A stretch of 17,454 bases of DNA from Hungatella sp. UBA4396 (lineage in GTDB: Bacteria; Bacillota; Clostridia; Lachnospirales; Lachnospiraceae), in contig DGRE01000038.1 of assembly GCA_002389905.1 (NCBI GenBank), forward strand, positions 1 through 17,454, in the 5' to 3' direction. Positions within the stretch are counted from its first letter, which is position 1, and every line of letters starts with the position of its first letter. A program made the position numbers and the translations under genes. The notes beneath the pieces were generated by a model. It worked only from the letters and a program-made list of their open reading frames with translations. It did no database searches and had not been told where the DNA came from. Positions 12,757 to 17,454 of the stretch are shown piece after piece.

Positions 12757-12787
12757 GAGCCCAATACTCTTTTATGAATTTCCTCAT
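12689..12787 (-). CDS. Candidate 32-aa membrane peptide antisense to the winged-helix gene
   Basis: On the minus strand an ATG at 12787 opens 32 codons to a TGA at 12689. The peptide starts MRKFIKEYWAPILISAITSS and continues VLTVSARLWLGW: a basic N-terminus and one hydrophobic segment. AGGAGGTGA lies 9 nt upstream in a sequence shared with the other leftward boundaries (TCTCACCTCCT on the plus strand). It overlaps the last 68 nt of the rightward gene, whose same bases encode that protein's membrane anchor. Hydrophobicity on both strands may be partly a codon artefact, so confidence is limited. It would be the first gene after the Cro-like regulator in the leftward operon. Confidence 0.42.
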   Translation of the reverse strand: MRKFIKEYWAPILISAITSSVLTVSARLWLGW

Positions 12788-12819
12788 TCTTAACTCTCAC
12801 CTCCTATCTCACCCATTTA

Positions 12820-12836
12820 GTGTCTTTTCAAGACAC
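12820..12836. promoter_or_regulatory. Operator dyad at the 3' end of the Cro-like gene
   Basis: GTGTCTT-TTC-AAGACAC is a perfect 7-bp inverted repeat of 17 bp. It overlaps the stop codon of the Cro-like gene (12828-12830) and lies about 15 nt before the ribosome-binding site of the next leftward ORF. It matches the dyad at 13065-13081 in length and arms, so it is probably bound by the same regulator. Confidence 0.65.
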
Positions 12837-13049
12837 CTTTGTGGTAAAAAAAATTTCATCTACTTTTTCGGCATCTAAATCGTATTTCTCCTTAATACTT
12901 GCTATCTCTCCTTGGGTGAACTCAGCCCCATTTGTTTCATTTATTTTAGCTGAAAATGTGCTTCTTGCCATACCCAAGAATTGAGACAGCGATGTACCTG
13001 TGTCACCGTGCGCTTTCATTACAGACTCTAATAAATTCTTGTTCAACAC
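12828..13049 (-). CDS. Cro-like phage regulator
   Basis: This 73-aa protein has the size and layout of a Cro-type repressor. Its helix-turn-helix is roughly residues 17-42 (TGTSLSQFLGMARSTFSAKI), followed by a helix (FTQGEIASIKEKYDLDAEKV) and a C-terminal FFTTKVS. It is divergent from the CI-like gene across a 169-nt regulatory region and is first in the leftward operon. AAAGGAGG precedes two candidate starts, GTG at 13049 (4 nt) and TTG at 13046 (7 nt), so either may be used. It likely turns off repressor synthesis and tunes early transcription during lytic growth. A 17-bp dyad lies at its promoter and another covers its stop codon. Confidence 0.85.
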   Translation of the reverse strand: MLNKNLLESVMKAHGDTGTSLSQFLGMARSTFSAKINETNGAEFTQGEIASIKEKYDLDAEKVDEIFFTTKVS

Positions 13050-13064
13050 AAAACCTCCTTTCTT

Positions 13065-13081
13065 GTGTCTTTTTTAGACAC
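13065..13081. promoter_or_regulatory. Operator dyad at the start of the leftward promoter
   Basis: GTGTCT-TTTTT-AGACAC is a 17-bp inverted repeat with 6-bp arms lying at about +1 of the predicted leftward promoter. A regulator bound here would block early transcription. Half sites GTGTCAA (13108-13114, overlapping the -35), AAGACAC (13133-13139) and AAGACAC (13185-13191) continue the pattern toward the CI gene. Confidence 0.75.
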
Positions 13082-13085
13082 CTAA

Positions 13086-13114
13086 AATATATCATATGCA
13101 TGCACTTGTGTCAA
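13086..13114 (-). promoter_or_regulatory. Main early leftward promoter
   Basis: On the minus strand a perfect TTGACA (13114-13109), a 17-nt spacer and TATATT (13091-13086). This is the best sigma70 promoter in the window. It drives the Cro-like gene and presumably the whole leftward early operon, and it is covered on both sides by GTGTC/GACAC operator sequences. Confidence 0.85.
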
Positions 13115-13154
13115 TTACTTTTATTGATTTTTAAGACACTTTTTTCGAAATATC

Positions 13155-13183
13155 TTGCATTTATTTTAAAAGTGTAGTAAAAT
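13155..13183 (+). promoter_or_regulatory. Rightward repressor promoter
   Basis: TTGCAT (13155-13160), a 17-nt spacer and TAAAAT (13178-13183), transcription starting near 13190. The half site AAGACAC at 13185-13191 sits at the start point, suggesting autoregulation of the repressor. The -35 is weaker than that of the leftward promoter. Confidence 0.6.
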
Positions 13184-13218
13184 CAAGACACATTTTAAGA
13201 AAAGAGGGTAAGCAAGTT

Positions 13219-13701
13219 ATGGGAATGGCAGAAAGAATAAAAGAACGTAGACTTGTCATGGATTACACACAAGAGGAATTAGCTGAAAAGCTGGGGCTTC
13301 AAAAATCTGCCATAGCGAAATACGAAAACGGACGGGTTGAAAATATTAAACGCTCCATAATTGCTCAAATGGCAAACATTCTTGATTGCAGCCCTGCTTA
13401 TCTTATGGGCTGGAGTGAAGAAGTACAGGAACAAACCCAAGTTACCCAAACAGACAAAGATCTCCTACATAAATATCATTATATAGATGACAAAGGCAAA
13501 CATACAGTAGATACGGTCTTAGAAATGGAATACAATCGCTGCAAAACTGCTGACGACTCTAAAGTTGTTAAAATAAAGACAGAAGAAGAAAAGCCACACC
13601 AAATACCCGATGCTGCTCACCGTCGTACAGATATAGAAGTAACAGAAGAAATGAAGAAACATGATGATGACTTAATGAAAAATGATGATTTATGGAAATA
13701 G
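13219..13701 (+). CDS. CI-like XRE family repressor, no protease domain
   Basis: A 160-aa protein with an N-terminal XRE helix-turn-helix (residues 4-66: RIKERRLVMDYTQEELAEKL, LQKSAIAKYENGR, MANILDCSPAYLMGW). The rest is charged and probably flexible, ending in EEMKKHDDDLMKNDDLWK, a pattern common in repressors that pair with ImmA-type proteins. There is no LexA/CI-type Ser/Lys self-cleavage domain, so induction would depend on the ImmA-like partner next door. A GAGGG ribosome-binding site lies about 10 nt upstream of the ATG; an in-frame ATG follows at codon 3. It reads away from the Cro-like gene and likely binds the 17-bp GTGTC...GACAC dyads to maintain lysogeny. Confidence 0.9.
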   Translation: MGMAERIKERRLVMDYTQEELAEKLGLQKSAIAKYENGRVENIKRSIIAQMANILDCSPAYLMGWSEEVQEQTQVTQTDKDLLHKYHYIDDKGKHTVDTVLEMEYNRCKTADDSKVVKIKTEEEKPHQIPDAAHRRTDIEVTEEMKKHDDDLMKNDDLWK

Positions 13702-13712
13702 GGGGATAAATA

Positions 13713-14186
13713 TTGAGTTATGAAGAATTACTGATGGAGGCAGACAGTCAGGGCCTGTTGGTAAAAGAAGTGGATTTACAATATTCTGATGGCCGTTGCT
13801 ATGGTGAGAGGATTGCAATCCGCAAAGATATTCCAACACTTAGAGAAAAAGCTGATGTCCTGGCAGAAGAAATGGGACATTATTACACCTCAGTTGGACG
13901 AATTGTAGAGCAGAATACCATTGAAAGCAGAAGACAGGAACGAGCTGCCCGTTTATGGGGATATGAGAAAAGAATCGGTCTGTTCGGCCTTGTGAGGGCT
14001 TATAATGCACATTGCAAAACGCTCTATGACATGGCAGAGTATTTAGATGTATCTGAAGAATTTTTAAGGGAAGCTCTTGAATGTTATCGTCAGATATATG
14101 GAACAGGGGTTACTTATGATAATAAATATATGATTCAATTTGAACCGAATCTTCAGGTACATACAATGATGTTTTCAATTGAATAG
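13713..14186 (+). CDS. ImmA/IrrE-like protein with altered HExxH motif
   Basis: This 157-aa protein has the layout of ImmA/IrrE proteins (DUF955-type) that inactivate a phage or ICE repressor. Conserved segments are KADVLAEEMGHYYTS (46-60), RRQERAARLWGYEKRIGL (73-90) and a C-terminal region with MAEYLDVSEEFLREALECYR. The usual zinc motif HExxH is EEMGH here (52-56): the first histidine is glutamate. The same variant is common in Clostridia phage relatives, so it may bind metal differently or act without proteolysis. E76 in the second helix could be the third ligand. The start is a TTG behind GGGGGAT, 11 nt after the repressor stop, so the two genes form one operon. Confidence 0.85.
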   Translation: MSYEELLMEADSQGLLVKEVDLQYSDGRCYGERIAIRKDIPTLREKADVLAEEMGHYYTSVGRIVEQNTIESRRQERAARLWGYEKRIGLFGLVRAYNAHCKTLYDMAEYLDVSEEFLREALECYRQIYGTGVTYDNKYMIQFEPNLQVHTMMFSIE

Positions 14187-14197
14187 GGATTAAGTTT

Positions 14198-14219
14198 AAA
14201 ATAGCCAATGGCTTTTTAA
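14198..14219 (+). terminator. Weak terminator after the repressor operon
   Basis: AGCC-AAT-GGCT followed by TTTTTAAT, with A residues before the stem, lies shortly after the ImmA-like gene. The stem is only 4 bp with a 3-nt loop, so it would be a weak terminator. Confidence 0.35.
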
Positions 14220-14247
14220 TAAAAAACAAAAGAAAAGAGGGAATGAG

Positions 14248-14757
14248 ATGAAAAAGACAAAATTAATAATCACAACTATTGCTTTAACTGCATTAATGAG
14301 TTCAGCAGCTCTAGCCGCTGAGTGGAAACAAGATGCAAAAGGCTGGTGGTATCAAAATGATAATGGTAGTTTTACCACAAGTGATTGGCAGATTATCGAC
14401 GGAAAAACCTATCTATTTGACGCTAGCGGATATATGCGCACCGGGTGGATACACACGATCGACGGAAAGTGGTATTATCTTAACCCCACCGGAGAAATGA
14501 GATACACAGACTTAATAGATAATGGCATAACCTATCATTTCGATTCAAGTGGTTTTTGTACAAATCCTAATGGAGATAATGGTTTCACTAGTGACTACCA
14601 GTCCATTTTAGATCAGGAGAGACTTGAGGCAGAAAAACGACTTTTGGATCAAACTCCTTCTGACAAAGATACTTACGAAGAAAGTACAGTCTATGAACGT
14701 GATATAAATCCCCAACCCATTAAAGACAGATACTCACTTTCAGATATGCAATTTTAA
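14248..14757 (+). CDS. Secreted cell-wall-binding-repeat protein
   Basis: A 169-aa protein with a clear Sec signal peptide: MKKTK, hydrophobic core ITTIALTALMSSAALA, and cleavage after Ala-x-Ala near residues 23-24. The mature part has choline/glucan-binding-type repeats: GWWYQNDNGSFTTSDWQIID (32-51), GYMRTGWIHTIDGKWYYLNP (61-80) and an incomplete third, ITYHFDSSGFCTNPNGDNGF (94-113). These repeats bind choline, teichoic acids or other wall sugars in Gram-positive bacteria. No catalytic domain is present, and the last 50 residues are charged and probably flexible. GAGGG lies about 6 nt before the ATG. Its place between the repressor operon and integrase, same strand, is typical of a lysogenic-conversion gene expressed in the prophage. 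The wall ligand and role are unknown. Confidence 0.85.
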   Translation: MKKTKLIITTIALTALMSSAALAAEWKQDAKGWWYQNDNGSFTTSDWQIIDGKTYLFDASGYMRTGWIHTIDGKWYYLNPTGEMRYTDLIDNGITYHFDSSGFCTNPNGDNGFTSDYQSILDQERLEAEKRLLDQTPSDKDTYEESTVYERDINPQPIKDRYSLSDMQF

Positions 14758-14802
14758 TTTTATCTCATAAATGCACGAACGGTTCTATATGATGACAAAC
14801 AG

Positions 14803-14819
14803 AAGATAAATAATATCTT
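14803..14819. repeat. AT-rich inverted repeat before the Ltp gene
   Basis: AAGATA and TATCTT form a perfect 6-bp inverted repeat with an AATAA loop, followed by TTATT. It sits in the 92-nt gap between the two surface-protein genes. It may be a weak terminator or regulator site. Confidence 0.3.
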
Positions 14820-14849
14820 TATTATGACAAATGAAAAGAGGAAATGAGT

Positions 14850-15578
14850 ATGGGGAAAGAAAAGCCAACAACCAAAACATGTAAGTATTGCAGGACGGAA
14901 ATACCTCGCAGCGCAAAGGTGTGTCCACAGTGCCGGAAGAAGCAAGCATCAGGGGGATGCCTTACAGTTATTATTATGTTTATCGTATTTATCTTGCTTG
15001 GTTCTTGTTTTGCTGAAAAAGACAATAGTACCGCCAATTCTAGTCCAAAGAGTGCAAATGCGGAATCTAAAAAAGAAGTTGTCGAAACAACCATGGCAGA
15101 GATTAGTACGGAGGACACCTCCGTACCTACTGAGTATAAATCTGCATTGAAAAAAGCTAAGACTTATGGCGACACAATGTATATGTCTAAGGTGGGAATC
15201 TATGATCAATTAACGTCAGAGTATGGAGAAAAATTTTCTCCAGAAGCAGCTCAGTACGCAATCGATAACGTTGAGATGGACTGGAATTCAAATGCGTTGA
15301 ATAAAGCAAAAACATACAGTGATTCAATGAGTATGTCAAAAGCAGGAGTATATGATCAGCTAATATCGGAATATGGTGAGAAATTTACACCAGAAGAGGC
15401 CCAATATGCAATTGATCACGTCCAAGCTGACTGGAACGCAAACGCATTAGAGAAAGCTAAGACCTACCAGGACACCATGAGTATGTCACCTGCTGCCATT
15501 CATGACCAACTTATTTCTGAATATGGAGAAAAGTTCACGCAGGAAGAAGCAGACTACGCCATCGCAAACCTAAACTAA
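14850..15578 (+). CDS. Zinc-ribbon, membrane-anchored Ltp-repeat protein (superinfection-exclusion type)
   Basis: A 242-aa protein in three parts. An N-terminal zinc ribbon (C11, C14, C25, C28: CKYCRTEIPRSAKVCPQC) is followed by a membrane segment (38-50) ending in LLGSC, which is lipobox-like. Then come three Ltp-type repeats with a period of exactly 50 residues (98-147, 148-197, 198-242), each with ALxKAKTYxDxMxMS, then YDQL or HDQL, then SEYGEKF. Ltp is a superinfection-exclusion lipoprotein of Streptococcus thermophilus phage TP-J34, where it blocks DNA entry of other phages, and it lies in that phage's lysogeny module too. The ATG at 14850 has GAGG about 8 nt upstream; ATG 14844 is too close to it. 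The zinc ribbon would be cytoplasmic and the repeats outside. The function is inferred from family and position. Confidence 0.87.
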   Translation: MGKEKPTTKTCKYCRTEIPRSAKVCPQCRKKQASGGCLTVIIMFIVFILLGSCFAEKDNSTANSSPKSANAESKKEVVETTMAEISTEDTSVPTEYKSALKKAKTYGDTMYMSKVGIYDQLTSEYGEKFSPEAAQYAIDNVEMDWNSNALNKAKTYSDSMSMSKAGVYDQLISEYGEKFTPEEAQYAIDHVQADWNANALEKAKTYQDTMSMSPAAIHDQLISEYGEKFTQEEADYAIANLN

Positions 15579-15602
15579 ATTATTGTGCATGAAATAGAAA
15601 AA

Positions 15603-15626
15603 CCGCTCCGGCGCCAACCGGAACGG
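15603..15626 (-). terminator. Hairpin with T tract on the minus strand
   Basis: CCGCTCCGG (15603-15611) and CCGGAACGG (15618-15626) pair with one mismatch around a 6-nt loop. Read leftward the hairpin is followed by TTTTTC, so it could end leftward transcripts. Read rightward, after the Ltp gene, the hairpin is followed by CCTTACATAG then ATTTTCTC, a poorer terminator. Confidence 0.45.
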
Positions 15627-15663
15627 CCTTACATAGATTTTCTCTCACCGGACAAACCGGAAA

Positions 15664-15694
15664 GATATATCCATCTCATCAATGGAAGTATATC
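15664..15694. repeat. Long imperfect inverted repeat upstream of integrase
   Basis: GATATATCCAT (15664-15674), a 7-nt loop and ATGGA-AG-TATATC (15682-15694) form an 11-bp inverted repeat with a 2-nt bulge. It lies 100 nt before the integrase start. It could be a regulator-binding site or part of the recombination region. Confidence 0.45.
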
Positions 15695-15702
15695 ATTTCT
15701 CA

Positions 15703-15729
15703 AACGTCCTGGCAAGGGGCGTTATTTTT
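15703..15729 (+). terminator. Intrinsic terminator between the Ltp gene and integrase
   Basis: AACGTCCT, loop GGCAA and GGGGCGTT form an 8-bp stem (two G-U pairs) followed by ATTTTTAT. In the rightward direction this is a plausible rho-independent terminator that would separate the surface genes from integrase. Confidence 0.6.
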
Positions 15730-15796
15730 ATACCCTAAATCAGAATTAAGCCCCTGTTACACCCATAGAATAAAACAGATCAAGAAAGGAGACCCT

Positions 15797-17380
15797 ATGT
15801 CATATCTTATGTATCTCCGAAAGAGTCGGGCCGACAAAGATGCTGAGGCCCGTGGCGAAGGCGAAACCCTCGCCCGACATGAACAGCTGCTAACTGAACT
15901 CTCGGTCAAAATGAACCTTGAAATCGGAGCTATATATAAAGAACTGGTATCCGGAGAAACCATATCCTCCCGGCCCAAGATGCAGCAGTTGCTTTTAGAG
16001 GTCATGCAGGGCATGTGGGAGGGCGTCCTTGTCATGGAGGTGGAACGTCTTGCCAGAGGTGACACAAAGGATCAGGGAACCGTGGCGGAAGCCTTTAAGT
16101 TTAGTAACACCAGGATTATCACCCCTTTAAAGACCTATGATCCCTCCGACGAATTTGACGAAGAATACTTTGAATTCAATCTCTTCATGTCCCGCAGGGA
16201 ATATAAGACTATCAATCGGCGAATCCAAAGAGGCCGCATTGCCGCCTTTAGGGACGGCTGGTACATTGCCGGAACAGCTCCTTACGGATACGAAAAAGTG
16301 AAACACAAAGGAGACAAAGGCTATACCTTGGATATTGTGCCAGAAGAGGCTAAAATAATAGAATATATTTATGAACTCTACACCTCCGGTGAGCTGCAGG
16401 AAGATGGCAGCTATGCTCCTTTCGGCTCCTACCAGATCCGGGATCGGCTAAACGAACTAAACGTACCCTCCCGAACCGGAAAGTCTTGGTCCGCATCCTC
16501 TATCATTGATATCCTAAGCAATCCCACCTACTGCGGATACCAGCGCTGGCAATGGCGTAAGGTACATAAGCAAATGATAAATGGTCAGATCGTTGAAACC
16601 AGGCCAAAGGATGCGGATTGCGAAAAGGTCCGGGGACGCTTCCAAGCAATCATACCGGAAGAAAAGTACAACCTAGTGCAGAAGATCAGAGCAGGCAGGC
16701 CTCTTCCCCTCAGCACAGACACGACTTTACAAAATCCCCTTTCCGGATTGGTATACTGTTCAAAATGCCGCACTTTAATGACCAGGCAGGCCAGTAACAC
16801 CAAACTACACTATGCCGTCCTACGCTGCCCCAACAGCAAATGTAACAATATTTCTTCCCCTCTCACCCTGATCGAAGAGCAAGTCATTGAAGGATTAAAA
16901 GAATGGATACCAGACCATGATTTAGACTGGCCGGCCGAAAAACATAATGAAGCAGAAACCACACTGGCCGTATTAGAAAGCTCCATTCATAACCTTGAGG
17001 AAAAATACAGTCAGACAACAAAACAGTTAAACAAAACCTTCGATTTATTAGAACAAGGCATTTACTCCCTCGACACCTTTCAGGAACGCCATAAAACCCT
17101 GGAGGCCCAAAAAACCGATCTCCTCAAAGAACTGGAACACATCAAGGCAGAGCGGGACCGTGCCACTGCCAGAGAGCTGGCTAAACGGGAATTTATACCC
17201 GCCATTAAACACCTGGTTGACGTATACTGGGAAGTGGATGACATCATGGTACGCAACACCATGTTAAGAAATGTAGTAGACCACATAGACTACTTAAAGA
17301 CCGAAAGAAATAAAAAAGGCGCCGGAAATACGGCGAACTTCACACTGCAATTTTATCCTCGACTCCCAGAAACCCCCTGA
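15797..17380 (+). CDS. Large serine integrase
   Basis: A 527-aa large serine recombinase that would integrate and excise the element between attP and attB. The N-terminal catalytic domain (about 1-145) has the serine nucleophile in YLRKSR (S10) and the VERLARGD motif (82-89). A recombinase domain follows (about 155-280: GRIAAFRDGWYIAGTAPYGY, WSASSIIDILSNPTYCG). Next is a zinc ribbon (around 320-352, YCSKCRTLMT ... RCPNSKCN), then a long coiled-coil (about 390-455) and a C-terminal segment with VRNTMLRNVVDHIDYLKTER. All parts expected of a functional enzyme are present and length is normal. AAAGGAGA lies 5 nt before the ATG. The gene is separated from the surface genes by a terminator. Excision usually needs a directionality factor, which is not recognisable here. 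Confidence 0.95.
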   Translation: MSYLMYLRKSRADKDAEARGEGETLARHEQLLTELSVKMNLEIGAIYKELVSGETISSRPKMQQLLLEVMQGMWEGVLVMEVERLARGDTKDQGTVAEAFKFSNTRIITPLKTYDPSDEFDEEYFEFNLFMSRREYKTINRRIQRGRIAAFRDGWYIAGTAPYGYEKVKHKGDKGYTLDIVPEEAKIIEYIYELYTSGELQEDGSYAPFGSYQIRDRLNELNVPSRTGKSWSASSIIDILSNPTYCGYQRWQWRKVHKQMINGQIVETRPKDADCEKVRGRFQAIIPEEKYNLVQKIRAGRPLPLSTDTTLQNPLSGLVYCSKCRTLMTRQASNTKLHYAVLRCPNSKCNNISSPLTLIEEQVIEGLKEWIPDHDLDWPAEKHNEAETTLAVLESSIHNLEEKYSQTTKQLNKTFDLLEQGIYSLDTFQERHKTLEAQKTDLLKELEHIKAERDRATARELAKREFIPAIKHLVDVYWEVDDIMVRNTMLRNVVDHIDYLKTERNKKGAGNTANFTLQFYPRLPETP

Positions 17381-17454
17381 AACACTGGGTTTTAGCAGAG
17401 TCAATTATTACCTATGCCCTATCGGTTCATATGTATACCCCCATTCATAAGTCA
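17381..17454. other. Tail after the integrase, possible attachment region
   Basis: The 74 nt after the integrase stop contain no open reading frame worth calling. Serine integrase attachment sites often lie next to the integrase gene, so this or the sequence beyond the window may hold the attachment core. No confident core can be named from one copy. Confidence 0.25.

Noticed and set aside
12612..12800. 62-codon leftward frame overlapping the end of the winged-helix gene
   Set aside because: Its start at 12800 lies within the ribosome-binding site that serves the ATG at 12787 in another frame. The product has no recognisable features.
17424..17439. Imperfect palindrome in the tail after integrase as an attachment core
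   Set aside because: Only about 10 of 16 positions are symmetric and there is no second copy to compare; not enough to call an attachment site.
1..17454. CRISPR arrays, tRNA or rRNA genes, insertion sequences
   Set aside because: No regular spaced repeats, cloverleaf-like sequences or transposase-like frames were seen on either strand; the only recombinase is the serine integrase.

Overview
This window is one arm of a temperate bacteriophage or prophage of a Gram-positive, Firmicutes-type host. A member of the Lachnospiraceae or a related Clostridia is the most likely host. That guess rests on strong GGAGG ribosome-binding sites, moderate GC content, a Lin1244/Lin1753-type replication protein, an ImmA-like regulator, a choline/glucan-binding-repeat surface protein and a large serine integrase. 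No host gene is visible, so the host cannot be named more closely. Both ends of the window cut through the element or its junction.

Layout. (1) 1-11.05 kb is a long, tightly packed leftward early operon. In order of transcription it holds several very small proteins, a 47-aa zinc-ribbon peptide, a YqaJ-type exonuclease, a DUF1351 protein, a RecT annealing protein, two conserved phage replication/recombination-associated proteins, a Lin1244/Lin1753-type replication protein, an isolated LexA-type DNA-binding domain, a 650-aa cysteine-rich protein, a triple Myb/SANT protein with a zinc ribbon, and three small distal genes. (2) 11.0-12.8 kb is a 'zipper' of divergent gene pairs. Each leftward gene faces a rightward gene, and the tail of each rightward gene overlaps the tail of the next leftward gene. 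The divergent intergenic regions share a repeated block that carries a leftward ribosome-binding site and a near-consensus rightward promoter. (3) 12.8-14.2 kb is the lysogeny switch: a leftward Cro-like regulator, an operator/promoter region with 17-bp GTGTC...GACAC dyads, then a rightward CI-like repressor and an ImmA/IrrE-like protein. (4) 14.2-15.6 kb holds two rightward surface genes of lysogenic-conversion type: a secreted cell-wall-binding-repeat protein and an Ltp-repeat protein resembling superinfection-exclusion lipoproteins. (5) 15.8-17.4 kb is the serine integrase, next to the presumed attachment site.

How it works together (inference). In the lysogen, the repressor with the ImmA-like antagonist controls the consensus leftward promoter at 13086-13114, and the surface proteins would change the cell envelope and exclude other phages. 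On induction the leftward operon supplies an exonuclease plus annealing-protein recombination pair and replication proteins. The zipper genes have their own promoters and could be expressed in either state.

Seven coding genes of 60 aa or less were read directly from the sequence: 9816-9959, 10571-10681, 10721-10888, 10903-11046, 11301-11465, 11848-12027 and, less certainly, 12689-12787. Several starts were moved to codons with better ribosome-binding sites.
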